NCBI RefSeq assembly: GCF_900240945.1
Contig: NZ_OESG01000013.1
Coordinates: 2,503,622-2,567,621 of the forward strand
DNA from: Mycobacterium sp. 3519A
GTDB lineage: Bacteria; Actinomycetota; Actinomycetes; Mycobacteriales; Mycobacteriaceae
Length of the DNA stretch: 64,000 nt
Direction: 5' to 3'
The translations under genes and the position numbers were made by a program. The notes beneath the pieces were generated by a model that saw only the letters and a list, made by a program, of their open reading frames with translations, ran no database searches and was not told the origin of the DNA. Below, piece after piece: positions 52,513 through 60,693 of this stretch; the stretch's first letter is position 1; the number at the start of each line of letters is the position of its first letter.

Positions 52513-53508
52513 ATGGCCAGCTCGGTCGAGGACCTGGCGGCCGCCGTCCGCGCCGGCGACCGTGCCGCGCTGCCGAAGGCCATCACGCTGGTCGAGTCGA
52601 CCCGGGCCGATCACCGGGCGCAGGCCCAGCAGCTGCTGCTCGAGTTGACGGGTGACGCCGACTCCGCCGAGTCCATGCATGTCGGCATCACCGGGGTGCC
52701 CGGCGTCGGCAAGTCGACCACCATCGAGGCGCTCGGCATGCATCTGATCGAGCAGGGCCATCGCGTGGCCGTGCTGGCCGTCGACCCGTCGTCGACCCGC
52801 ACCGGCGGGGCGATACTCGGCGACAAGACGCGGATGGCCAAACTCGCGGTGCACCCGGACGCCTACATCCGGCCGTCGCCGACCTCCGGGACGCTCGGCG
52901 GAGTGGCCAGAGCCACCCGCGAGACGATCGTGTTACTGGAGGCCGCCGGCTTCGACGTCATCCTGGTCGAGACCGTCGGCGTCGGACAGTCCGAGGTGAC
53001 GGTCGCGAACATGGTCGACACGTTCGTCTTTCTGACCCTGGCGCGCACCGGCGACCAGCTGCAGGGCATCAAGAAAGGCGTGCTCGAACTCGCCGACATC
53101 GTGGTGGTCAACAAGGCCGACGGCGAGCATGCGGCCGAAGCCAAGAAGGCGGCCCGCGAACTCGCCGGCGCCATCCGTCTCATCTATCCGCGCGAAACCC
53201 TTTGGCGTCCACCGGTCTTGACGATGAGCGCGGTGGAGGGCCGCGGTTTGACGGAGCTGTGGGACACCGTGCTCAAACATCGGCAGGTGCTCACCGAGGC
53301 GGGGGAGTTCGAGGCGCGCAGGCGTGCGCAGCGGGTGGAGTGGACCTGGTCGATGGTCCGCGACGCGGTGCTGGACCGGGTGCTGTCTCATCCCGGTGTC
53401 CGCGAGATTCGCGCCGAGGTGGAACGCAAAGTACGCGACGGCGAACTGACCCCCGCGCTTGCTGCACAACAGCTGCTCGACGCCGCTGACGTGCCGGGAT
53501 CTAACTAA
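52513..53508 (+). CDS. meaB: Methylmalonyl-CoA mutase-associated GTPase MeaB
   Basis: The 331-residue G3E-type GTPase (also called ArgK) protects and reloads methylmalonyl-CoA mutase. It has Walker A GVPGVGKSTTIEALG, the switch motif LVETVGVGQSE and the base-recognition motif VVNKADGE. The C terminus forms the dimerisation arm. Its ATG follows the mutB stop without a gap. In M. tuberculosis mazEF4 separates these genes, as I recall; here there is nothing between. Confidence 0.95.
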   Translation: MASSVEDLAAAVRAGDRAALPKAITLVESTRADHRAQAQQLLLELTGDADSAESMHVGITGVPGVGKSTTIEALGMHLIEQGHRVAVLAVDPSSTRTGGAILGDKTRMAKLAVHPDAYIRPSPTSGTLGGVARATRETIVLLEAAGFDVILVETVGVGQSEVTVANMVDTFVFLTLARTGDQLQGIKKGVLELADIVVVNKADGEHAAEAKKAARELAGAIRLIYPRETLWRPPVLTMSAVEGRGLTELWDTVLKHRQVLTEAGEFEARRRAQRVEWTWSMVRDAVLDRVLSHPGVREIRAEVERKVRDGELTPALAAQQLLDAADVPGSN

Positions 53509-53558
53509 TTGGTAACACTTCGTTTATTTGCCGGGGTTGCAGGTAAATTCAATACATT

Positions 53559-54830
53559 GTGACGGGTGTCAAGAACGGGGAGCGCAGCGCGGCGCTTCCG
53601 CACGGCGTACAGGGCGCGGCCGACTCGAGCTTCGCCTGCACGGTCCGCGCGTTTCGTCAGCTTTTTCCGGGTAAGCGGTTCGGTGGCGGCGCGCTGGCGG
53701 TGTACCTGCACGGTGAGCCCGTCGTCGACGTCTGGACCGGATACGCGGACCGGCGCGGCACGCAGTACTGGACCGCCGACACCGGCGCGATGGTGTGGTC
53801 GGTGACCAAGGGTCTGGCCTCGACGGTCATCCACCGGCTGGCCGACCGCGGCCTGATCGACTACGACACCCCTGTCGCCGAGTACTGGCCGGAGTTCGCC
53901 GCCAACGGCAAGAGCCACATCACCGTTCGCGACGTGATGCGCCACCGGGCCGGGCTGTCTCAGCTCAACGGCGTGAGCAAGACCGAGTTGATGGACCATC
54001 TCGCGATGGAGGCCCGCCTCGCGGCCGCGTCGGTGAACAAGGTGCTCTACGGCAAGCCCGCGTACCACGCGCTGACCTACGGCTGGCTGATGTCGGGACT
54101 TGCCCGCGCCGTCACAGGCAAGGGCATGCGGGTGCTGATCCGGGAGGAATTGGCCGAGCCGCTGAACACCGATGGGCTGCACCTGGGCCGGCCGCCCGCC
54201 GAGTCGCCGACGCGGGCTGCGCAGATCCTGGCGCCCCAGGGCACGTTCAGCAATCCGCTGTTCAACTTCGTCGCACCCCGGGTCGCCGCGCTGCAGTACT
54301 CCGGCGGCTTCGGCTCGATGTACTTCCCCGGAATGAAGGCGGTCGTGCAGGGTGACACGCCGTTCCTGGACTCCGAGATTCCCGCGGCAAACGGGGTGGC
54401 CACCGCCCGCAGCCTGGCCAAGGTGTACGGGGCGCTTGCCAACGGTGGCCGCATCGACGGCACCCACTTCCTGTCCGAGGAGCTGGCCGCCGGGTTGACC
54501 GGCAAGCCCAGTTTGCTGCCCGACCGGAACATCCTGATGCCGTTGAGCTTCCACCTCGGCTACCACTCGCTGCCGATCCCGCCGGGGCTGATGCCCGGCT
54601 TCGGACACGCCGGCCTGGCAGGCTCTGTCGGCTGGGCTGATCCGTCGTCCGGGCTGTCCTTCGGGTTCGTGCACAACCGCCTGCTCACCCGAATGGTGCT
54701 GGACCAGGCGGTGTTCGCCGGCCTGCACGCCCTGATTCGCCGCGACGCCGCACAAGCCCGCAAGCGGGGCTACCAGACCACGCCCGCGTTCGGCGCACCG
54801 TACGAGATGCCGAAGCCCGTCGCGGGTTAG
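53559..54830 (+). CDS. lipL: Beta-lactamase-fold esterase/lipase LipL-like
   Basis: The 423-residue serine hydrolase has the class-C-type motif S-x-x-K in VWSVTKGLAST (nucleophile and lysine), a Y-x-x motif ALTYGWLMSG and the third-strand motif GHAGLAGSVGW in place of KTG. It has no signal peptide. Its family cleaves short-chain esters and sometimes beta-lactams. The GTG start (VTGVKNGERSA) could be served by a leaderless transcript from TAAATT at 53544-53549. The stop overlaps the convergent seven-helix gene by four bases. Synteny gives the name (Rv1497). Confidence 0.88.
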   Translation: MTGVKNGERSAALPHGVQGAADSSFACTVRAFRQLFPGKRFGGGALAVYLHGEPVVDVWTGYADRRGTQYWTADTGAMVWSVTKGLASTVIHRLADRGLIDYDTPVAEYWPEFAANGKSHITVRDVMRHRAGLSQLNGVSKTELMDHLAMEARLAAASVNKVLYGKPAYHALTYGWLMSGLARAVTGKGMRVLIREELAEPLNTDGLHLGRPPAESPTRAAQILAPQGTFSNPLFNFVAPRVAALQYSGGFGSMYFPGMKAVVQGDTPFLDSEIPAANGVATARSLAKVYGALANGGRIDGTHFLSEELAAGLTGKPSLLPDRNILMPLSFHLGYHSLPIPPGLMPGFGHAGLAGSVGWADPSSGLSFGFVHNRLLTRMVLDQAVFAGLHALIRRDAAQARKRGYQTTPAFGAPYEMPKPVAG

Positions 54831-55561
54831 TTACTGGCGCGGGTGAACCACTTGGTCTTGATCCGCCAGGACTGCGCCGACGTCAGCGCGAATCCGGCGC
54901 CGCAACCGCAGGCGAAGATCCACACCAGCGTGCCGCCCTCGATGGTCTGCAGCGGCGGCACGTAGGCGGTGACGATGCGCACGGCGCAGGCGAGGATGCC
55001 GCTGGCGGAGGCGATCAGATAGATGTTCGCGATCTTCCGCGACCGCGGGTCCTGGCGCAGGATCAGCAGTGCGCGCGCCCCGTAGGTCAGCAGATAGATC
55101 AGCATGCCGCAGAGCAACAGCCAGTACGTGTTGAGCCAGAAGTCGGTGGGGACCTCGAAGAAGTCGGGCCGGTACACGGAGGCGCCGTTGCCGAGTGAGA
55201 ACGTCACCAGCAACAGCGGAATGCACAGCGTGGCGGGACGCTCGACGTACTGCTTGAACGACGTCTGCATGGCATGGTCGTCGGCGAGGCGCCCGAGCGC
55301 GTTGTAGACGACTGCGGACGCGGCGACGATGTAGGCGTCGTGGCCGATGTAGTCCTCGAGGTTCCACATGCCGGTCAGGGCGTACAACCAGTGACCGAGG
55401 GTTTCCGAGGCCAGCGGTGACATCAGGATCACCGCGATGCCTTGCAGGGCGATGTTGAGGGTCGCGGCGACTTCCCACCGGCACGACCATGTGACGCGAC
55501 GGATCCACAGACTCCACGCGATACACCCGAGGGTGATCGCTATGAGTGTTGCCAGAGCCAT
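54827..55561 (-). CDS. Seven-helix membrane protein of unknown role
   Basis: The 244-residue protein has about seven hydrophobic segments, for example LATLIAITLGCIAWSLWI, AATLNIALQGIAVILMS and LVWIFACGCGAGFALTSA. The loops are short and the tail is basic (RIKTKWFTRASN). I recall that proteins of this kind are filed under the family name MAB_1171c putative transporter, often beside a small HTH gene, as here. The HTH gene lies 51 bases upstream on the same strand. Function is unknown. Confidence 0.75.
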   Translation of the reverse strand: MALATLIAITLGCIAWSLWIRRVTWSCRWEVAATLNIALQGIAVILMSPLASETLGHWLYALTGMWNLEDYIGHDAYIVAASAVVYNALGRLADDHAMQTSFKQYVERPATLCIPLLLVTFSLGNGASVYRPDFFEVPTDFWLNTYWLLLCGMLIYLLTYGARALLILRQDPRSRKIANIYLIASASGILACAVRIVTAYVPPLQTIEGGTLVWIFACGCGAGFALTSAQSWRIKTKWFTRASN

Positions 55562-55612
55562 GAGAGTTGCCTTCGTACTGAACCTGTCAGCAAAGTGTAC
55601 GGCCTGTCCGTC

Positions 55613-55978
55613 CTAAAGAGGAGGAGCGTCCGCCCTCGGCTTCATCTCGGACAGTTTCGGCGGCCGCGTGGTCTGCTTGGTTTCCACCGCGTCCTGCACG
55701 GCCGTCATCGTGAACGGGGCCGACTCGATATAGCTCCACACCTCTTGGCGGCTCATCAAGCCGAACTGGATTTGCAGGTCGGGATAGCTGAGCGCGAACC
55801 TGTCGGCTACTCGACGCAGCTCCTCGGCATTGGGATAGTCGGCTTCTTTGATTCGCCGGTAATAGGTGCTACTGGAGATGCCGAGGGCGTCATAAATGTC
55901 TTTGGCATCGATCTCGCCGTCGAGGAGATAGTCGAGCAACGCCTTGAGCTGTCTGCCGTTCTCATCGGTCCGGGGCAT
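55613..55978 (-). CDS. Small helix-turn-helix regulator, phage-repressor-like
   Basis: The 121-residue protein has an N-terminal helix-turn-helix (residues about 22-47, DAKDIYDALGISSSTYYRRI) and a second helical region (NAEELRRVADRFALSYPDLQ). The C terminus is proline- and charge-rich. It resembles small immunity-repressor-like proteins found in mycobacterial chromosomes and phages, but no phage genes are near. It is divergent from the condensation C-lobe gene with a 136-base spacer that has repeats. It probably regulates itself and its neighbours. Confidence 0.72.
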   Translation of the reverse strand: MPRTDENGRQLKALLDYLLDGEIDAKDIYDALGISSSTYYRRIKEADYPNAEELRRVADRFALSYPDLQIQFGLMSRQEVWSYIESAPFTMTAVQDAVETKQTTRPPKLSEMKPRADAPPL

Positions 55979-56065
55979 TCATACACCATAAAGCGTGCAT
56001 CCCGGGTTTGGGTAGCGACGTTCGCAAATCGGAGGGATTAGCCGTTATTGACACTGGCGTCACAG

Positions 56066-56093
56066 TTTTGGGAGGAGTCTCCCATTTTTGGGA
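56066..56093. promoter_or_regulatory. Operator-like repeats in the HTH/condensation-lobe spacer
   Basis: TTTTGGGA occurs at 56066-56073 and again at 56086-56093, exactly 20 bases apart (about two helical turns). In between, TGGGAG (56069-56074) and CTCCCA (56079-56084) form a perfect six-base inverted repeat around GAGT. The block lies 22-49 bases before the ATG at 56115. A dimeric repressor encoded by the divergent HTH gene is the likely ligand. Confidence 0.6.
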
Positions 56094-56114
56094 AACGGGT
56101 GTACGGTTAGCTAC

Positions 56115-56759
56115 ATGGTTGCTCCGTATGTAGCTGATCACACCCGTGACTTGACGTATCCGGTCGACACCACGGCCTCGCCCACGTTGCGGGTCGCCGA
56201 CCATGACATTGCCGAAGGGACCGCTCCGGTCCTGGACAAACTGTCCATCGCCCCGTCCGACGAGGTGACCGCGGAAGTTGACGGAGCAACCGAATGGCTG
56301 GGGGTTGCCGCCGACGAGATCTTGCTTGCCGCGCTCGGGCGGACGATTGCTCGCACCATCGGTGAGGGTGTCGTCGCCATCGACGTCACCGGCGAACGGC
56401 GTTGGCTGCTGCACGCGATCCCGCTGCTGTGCGCGTCCAACCGGCAGGCGAGCCCGACGGACATGCTGCGCGAGGTGCACCGCACGCTCAATGCGTCGCC
56501 CGCCCCGTCGGCGCAGCTGTCGTCGGAGCTCTTCCTCAACTACATCGGCGTGCTGGCCGACGGCACCGACCCGTCGTACGAGACGCCGCCCGGCCTGGGC
56601 TATGCGCTCGAATTGCGGGTCTACCGCGTCGACGGGCTGCTGCACCTGGACTGGTGGTACGACACCACCCGGTTCGACCGCTACACCATCGAAGAGCTCA
56701 CCGAGCAGTTCCCGCTGGCGCTCTTCGAGATGACGTCAGACGCCGCCGCTCCGGTGTGA
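56115..56759 (+). CDS. Stand-alone condensation-domain C-lobe protein
   Basis: The 214-residue protein resembles only the C-terminal half of non-ribosomal peptide condensation/epimerisation domains. The stretch from GVAADEILLAALGRTIARTI to SSELFLNYIGVLADG matches the lobe that ends in the NYLG motif. It continues through LELRVYRVDGLLHLDWWYD to the C terminus. The HHxxxDG catalytic motif is absent, and there is no carrier or adenylation domain nearby. It may bind an acyl or peptidyl chain or act as a partner protein. The ATG gives MVAPYVADHTRD; frames further upstream cross the repeats. Confidence 0.7.
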   Translation: MVAPYVADHTRDLTYPVDTTASPTLRVADHDIAEGTAPVLDKLSIAPSDEVTAEVDGATEWLGVAADEILLAALGRTIARTIGEGVVAIDVTGERRWLLHAIPLLCASNRQASPTDMLREVHRTLNASPAPSAQLSSELFLNYIGVLADGTDPSYETPPGLGYALELRVYRVDGLLHLDWWYDTTRFDRYTIEELTEQFPLALFEMTSDAAAPV

Positions 56760-56764
56760 GGTCA

Positions 56765-56977
56765 TCAGGCGTCTTCGAGGCGGAAGCCGACTTTCAGCGT
56801 GACCTGAAAATGCCCGATGGCGCCGTCTTCGAGATGGCCGCGTACTGACTGGACCTCGAACCAGTCCAGGCCGCGCATCGTCTCCGAGGCGCGGGATATC
56901 CCGTTGCGGATCGCCGCGTCGATACCGTCGGGCGAGCTGCCGACGATCTCGATGATTCGGTACGTGTGATCGCTCAT
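56765..56977 (-). CDS. Dodecin
   Basis: The 70-residue protein reads [20 protein letters not shown] and has the dodecin tryptophan in [13 protein letters not shown]. Dodecins form 12-mers that store flavins or CoA. It is the counterpart of Rv1498A. It lies six bases from the convergent condensation-lobe stop and 31 bases from the divergent dehydrogenase. Confidence 0.9.
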   Translation of the reverse strand: MSDHTYRIIEIVGSSPDGIDAAIRNGISRASETMRGLDWFEVQSVRGHLEDGAIGHFQVTLKVGFRLEDA

Positions 56978-57008
56978 GTCGCGACGCTACGCGGTTTAGG
57001 GTGCGGCT

Positions 57009-58112
57009 ATGCCGAAGTCGGCGAGCGCGCGCGCCCTGGTGTTGGAGCGGCCGCACCGCCTGGTGCTTCGCGAACTGCCGCTACCCGATATCGGCGACGA
57101 GGACGCGCTGGTTCGGGTTCAGGCCTGCGGGCTGTGCGGCACCGACCACGAGGAGTACACCGGCCAGCTCGCGGGCGGCTTCGCGTTCGTCCCCGGCCAC
57201 GAGACCGTCGGCATCATCGACACGATCGGGCCGCGCGCAGCGCAACGCTGGGGCGTGGCCGAGGGGGACCGGGTGGCGGTCGAGGTCTTTCAGTCGTGTC
57301 GTGACTGCAAGGCGTGCGTCGACGGACAGTATCGCCGCTGCGAACGCCACGGGCTAGCTGATATGTACGGGTTCATCCCCGTCGACCGGGCACCCGGGCT
57401 GTGGGGCGGTTACGCCGACTATCAGTACCTTGCCCCGGATTCGATGGTGCTGCCGGTCCCCGCTGGCCTCGATCCGGCGCTCGCGACCGTGTTCAACCCG
57501 CTAGGCGCTGGAATCCGTTGGGGCGCAACGATACCCGCTACGGGACCCGGCGACGTGGTCGCCGTGCTCGGGCCCGGTATCCGCGGGCTGTGCGCCGCCG
57601 CGGCGGCCAAGGAGGCGGGCGCCGAGTTCGTGATGGTGACCGGACTCGGGTCCCGGGACGCCGACCGGTTGGCGTTGGCGCCGCAGTTCGGTGCCGATCT
57701 GGTCGTCGATGTCGGCGCGAGGAATCCGGTGGCGGCTTTGCGCGCTGCGGCAGGTCGACTCGCCGACGTCGTCGTCGACGTCACCGCCAAAGCGCCCGCG
57801 GCATTCGCGCAGGCAATCGAACTCGCGCGCCCTGCGGGCACCGTCGTCGTGGCGGGAACCCGCGGATTCGACGGCGGCGCACCGGGATTCAGACCCGACA
57901 TGGTGGTGCTGAAGGAGCTTCGTGTCATCGGCGCTCTCGGCGTCGACACGACCGCGTACCGGGCCGCGCTGGAACTGTTGGCGTCGGGCCGGTATCCGTT
58001 CGCACAGCTGCCGCGACGCTGCGTCGGGCTGGATGAGGCGGAAGACCTGTTGGCCACGATGGCGGGGGAGCGTGACGGTGTCCCGCCCGTACACGGGGTG
58101 GTGGTGCCTTGA
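57009..58112 (+). CDS. Zinc-dependent alcohol dehydrogenase
   Basis: The 367-residue MDR enzyme has the catalytic zinc cysteine in QACGLCGTDHEEY and the histidine in PGHETVG. The structural zinc cysteines follow the CxxCxxCx7C pattern in SCRDCKACVDGQYRRC. The Rossmann motif is VLGPGIRGLCAAAAA, with alanine and isoleucine in place of some glycines (usually GxGxxG). The substrate is unknown. It begins a run of small metabolic genes with a TTGA overlap into the next gene. Confidence 0.9.
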   Translation: MPKSASARALVLERPHRLVLRELPLPDIGDEDALVRVQACGLCGTDHEEYTGQLAGGFAFVPGHETVGIIDTIGPRAAQRWGVAEGDRVAVEVFQSCRDCKACVDGQYRRCERHGLADMYGFIPVDRAPGLWGGYADYQYLAPDSMVLPVPAGLDPALATVFNPLGAGIRWGATIPATGPGDVVAVLGPGIRGLCAAAAAKEAGAEFVMVTGLGSRDADRLALAPQFGADLVVDVGARNPVAALRAAAGRLADVVVDVTAKAPAAFAQAIELARPAGTVVVAGTRGFDGGAPGFRPDMVVLKELRVIGALGVDTTAYRAALELLASGRYPFAQLPRRCVGLDEAEDLLATMAGERDGVPPVHGVVVP

Positions 58113-58678
58113 CCGAGGCTCGTGTTCCGCGATTGCCGATCGACGAGGCCAAGGCCGCCGCCGATGAGGCGGGCGTGCCCGACTACATGGCCGAATTGTC
58201 GATCTTCCAAGTGCTTTTGAACCATCCGACGCTCGCGCGTGCCATCAACGACCTGCTCGCGACGATGCTGTGGCACGGCAGGCTCGCGCCGCGGCTGCGG
58301 GAGTTGGTGATCATGCGGATCGGCTGGCTGACCGCCTGCGACTACGAATGGACGCAACACTGGCGGGTGGCGTGCGGGCTCGGCGTTCCCGCCGACGACC
58401 TGCTCGGCGTCCGGAATCCCGCGACGCACGCCGGCTTCGGTGCCGCCGAGCGCGCGGTGCTGGCCGCCACCGACGACGTGATCCGCGACGGCGCGGTCAG
58501 CGCGCAGACGTGGGAGGTGTGCGAGCAGGAACTCGGTGCGGATCCGGCGGTGCTGATCGAGTTGGTGACCGCGATCGGGGCATGGCGGATGATCGCCTCG
58601 GTGCTGCACAGCCTCGAGGTGCCACTGGAGGACGGGGTCGCCAGCTGGCCGCCGGACGGTCAGCCGCCGAGCCGATAG
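58109..58678 (+). CDS. Carboxymuconolactone decarboxylase (AhpD-like) family protein
   Basis: The 189-residue protein has the AhpD/CMD helical core with LRELVIMRIGWLTACDYEW and a histidine two residues on (TQH). Only one cysteine is present in the C-x2-C position, so the disulfide reductase motif of AhpD is incomplete. The start TTG overlaps the dehydrogenase stop. Function is probably metabolic rather than peroxide reduction. The 3' end overlaps the convergent thioesterase gene by 19 bases. Confidence 0.8.
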   Translation: MTEARVPRLPIDEAKAAADEAGVPDYMAELSIFQVLLNHPTLARAINDLLATMLWHGRLAPRLRELVIMRIGWLTACDYEWTQHWRVACGLGVPADDLLGVRNPATHAGFGAAERAVLAATDDVIRDGAVSAQTWEVCEQELGADPAVLIELVTAIGAWRMIASVLHSLEVPLEDGVASWPPDGQPPSR

Positions 58679-59097
58679 GTCTGCACGGCGTGCGCGACGA
58701 CGTGGCCGTCGGCGTCGGTCGCGGTGATCTCGGTGAACGTGAGTTCCTTGGCCCGACGCACGGTGCGGCCGTGGCAGATCAGATCTGAGCGTTTCGCGGC
58801 GCCGACGTAGTTGACCGTCATCGAGATCGTGGAGGCGCGCGTGCCCTTCTCGAAGTCGTGGTTGGACCACGCCGCGGCCGCGCCGGTGGTATCGAGCGCC
58901 GCGGCGATCACCCCGCCGTGGTAGTACGTCCCGTCGTTGGTGAGGTCCTCGCGAAACGGCAGGCGGACGGTGACGTCGTCGGGTTCGTAGCGTTCGAACG
59001 CGATGCCGAGCCAACTCATGTACGGCGTTGACGGCATCAGTTCGACGATCGCCTGCCTGCGCCGTTGCTGCTGCTCCTCAGTCAATGACTCGCCCAT
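58660..59097 (-). CDS. PaaI-family thioesterase
   Basis: The 145-residue hotdog-fold protein has YYHGGVIAAALDTTGAAAAW with the HGG motif and the aspartate of the PaaI active site. RASTISMTVNYVGAA follows. It hydrolyses acyl-CoA thioesters. The ATG giving MGESLTEEQQQRRR was chosen because homology begins there; the frame continues 74 codons upstream over the GXWXG gene. It overlaps the AhpD-like gene tail-to-tail. Confidence 0.85.
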   Translation of the reverse strand: MGESLTEEQQQRRRQAIVELMPSTPYMSWLGIAFERYEPDDVTVRLPFREDLTNDGTYYHGGVIAAALDTTGAAAAWSNHDFEKGTRASTISMTVNYVGAAKRSDLICHGRTVRRAKELTFTEITATDADGHVVAHAVQTYRLGG

Positions 59098-59161
59098 GAC
59101 CGAGCACGTTACTGGTAGGGTCCGAGTTTCCGAACCATTTGGTTTGGGAAAGGGGACGGGA

Positions 59162-59626
59162 GTGGACATCGACAAGGCGCGGACACGCTTCGCCGAACTG
59201 CGCACGCAGCAGCACGTGAGCACCGCCGAGTTGGACGAGATCTGGGCGGCACTCGACACGGTCCGGTCCGCCGACATCGTCGGCAGCTGGAAGGGCGACG
59301 AATTCCACACCGGACACAAGATGAATGGTCAGCTGGCCGCCGCCCGTTGGTACGGCAAGAACTTCAACTCGGTCGACGACGTCGAGCCCATCGTCTGCTA
59401 CGACGACAACGGAAACCTGTTCTCCAACAACGAGTTGAGCCGCGGCGGGGCCAGCCTGTGGGACGTCGAGTTCCGCGGCGAGGTCACCGCGACGATGGTG
59501 TACGACGGCCAGCCCGTCCTCGATCACTTCAAGAAGGTCGACGACGACACGCTGATGGGCATCATGAACGGCAAGCGGCAGCGCGCCAGCGGCAACTTCC
59601 TGTACTTCCTCCTCGAACGCGCCTGA
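59162..59626 (+). CDS. GXWXG/DUF4334 domain protein
   Basis: The 154-residue protein has the GXWXG motif in IVGSWKGDEFHTGHKM near residue 40 and the DUF4334 tail MGIMNGKRQRASGNFLYFLL. The fold is small and soluble. The GTG start (VDIDKARTRFAEL) follows a purine-rich ribosome-binding site (AAAGGGGACGGGA). Its stop overlaps the start of the next dehydrogenase (TGATG). The role is unknown; members often sit beside oxidoreductases. Confidence 0.85.
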   Translation: MDIDKARTRFAELRTQQHVSTAELDEIWAALDTVRSADIVGSWKGDEFHTGHKMNGQLAAARWYGKNFNSVDDVEPIVCYDDNGNLFSNNELSRGGASLWDVEFRGEVTATMVYDGQPVLDHFKKVDDDTLMGIMNGKRQRASGNFLYFLLERA

Positions 59627-60693
59627 TGCGGATCACGGCCGCGGTGAGTCGGTCGCCGGATTCGCCGTTCACGGTCGAAACGGTCGATCTGGACGCGCCG
59701 CGGGCAGACGAGGTACTGGTCCGGATACGCGCGACCGGGGTGTGTCACACCGACCTGTCGTCAAAGGCCAGGATCCCGGTTCCGGCCGTGCTCGGGCACG
59801 AGGGCGCCGGGGTGGTCGAGGTGGTCGGCGCCGCGGTGGCCGGACTGGCGCCCGGTGACCATGTCGTGCTCAGTTACCGCAGTTGCGGCGAATGCGGCCA
59901 ATGCCGCGCAGGGCATCGGCCGTACTGTGTCCGCAGCCAGCAGCTGAATTCGTCGGGCCGCCGCGTCGACGGCTCGGCGACGTTGTCGCAGAACGGAACT
60001 GCGCTCTTCGGCGCGTTCTTCGGGCAGTCGAGTTTCGCCCAGTATGCGCTGGCGTCACCGGACAACGTCGTCGTGGTCGACCCGTCGGTCGACCTGACGC
60101 TCGCGGCTCCGCTCGGCTGCGGTTTCCAGACGGGTGCCGGCGCGGTGCTGAATGTCCTGACGCCAGAACCGGATTCCCGGCTAGTGGTGTTCGGCGCCGG
60201 CGGTGTGGGGTTGGCCGCGGTGATGGCGGCCAAGGCGATCGGCGTCGAGACCGTCGTTGCGGTCGACCCCGTCGCGTCGCGCCGCGCCAAGGCCGCCGAA
60301 CTGGGCGCGAGCGGAACCGTCGACCCGGCGACCGAGGACGTGGCGGCGACGGTCCGTGGCGCCACGCACGCGCTGGACACCACTGCGCTACCGGATGTCG
60401 TCGCGACGGCGCTCAGTGTGCTGCAGGCGCGCGGAGTGCTCGCGGTGGTAGGCCTTGGCGCCCGGCACGCGAACGTCGACATGATCGATCTGATGTTGCA
60501 GGGCAAGACGATTCGCGGGTGCGTCGAGGGCGACGCGAATCCGTCGACGTTCATCCCGCGACTGCTCGACCTGCACGCCGACGGCAGATTCCCGATGCAG
60601 GCGATCGTGCGTCGCTACGACGCGCACGACATCGAGACGGCTGTCGCCGATGCGCGGTCCGGCGACGCGATCAAACCCGTCCTGGTCTGGTGA
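59626..60693 (+). CDS. Zinc-dependent alcohol dehydrogenase, aryl/benzyl type
   Basis: The 355-residue MDR enzyme has GVCHTDLSS for the catalytic zinc, GHEGAGVVEVVG, and the structural zinc motif SCGECGQCRAGHRPYC. The Rossmann motif is VFGAGGVGLAAVMAAKAIG, and GCGFQTGAGAVLNV is typical of aryl-alcohol dehydrogenases. The ATG overlaps the stop of the GXWXG gene and the stop overlaps the TetR GTG, so all three are one operon. Confidence 0.92.
   Translation: MRITAAVSRSPDSPFTVETVDLDAPRADEVLVRIRATGVCHTDLSSKARIPVPAVLGHEGAGVVEVVGAAVAGLAPGDHVVLSYRSCGECGQCRAGHRPYCVRSQQLNSSGRRVDGSATLSQNGTALFGAFFGQSSFAQYALASPDNVVVVDPSVDLTLAAPLGCGFQTGAGAVLNVLTPEPDSRLVVFGAGGVGLAAVMAAKAIGVETVVAVDPVASRRAKAAELGASGTVDPATEDVAATVRGATHALDTTALPDVVATALSVLQARGVLAVVGLGARHANVDMIDLMLQGKTIRGCVEGDANPSTFIPRLLDLHADGRFPMQAIVRRYDAHDIETAVADARSGDAIKPVLVW

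Noticed and set aside
55613..56759. Possible prophage remnant because of the immunity-repressor-like HTH gene.
   Set aside because: No integrase, attachment-site duplication, structural or lysis genes are present, and the flanking genes are conserved chromosomal ones.
58109..58678. Assignment of the CMD-family protein as the alkylhydroperoxidase AhpD.
   Set aside because: The C-x2-C pair of AhpD is incomplete, and there is no ahpC or peroxide regulator nearby.
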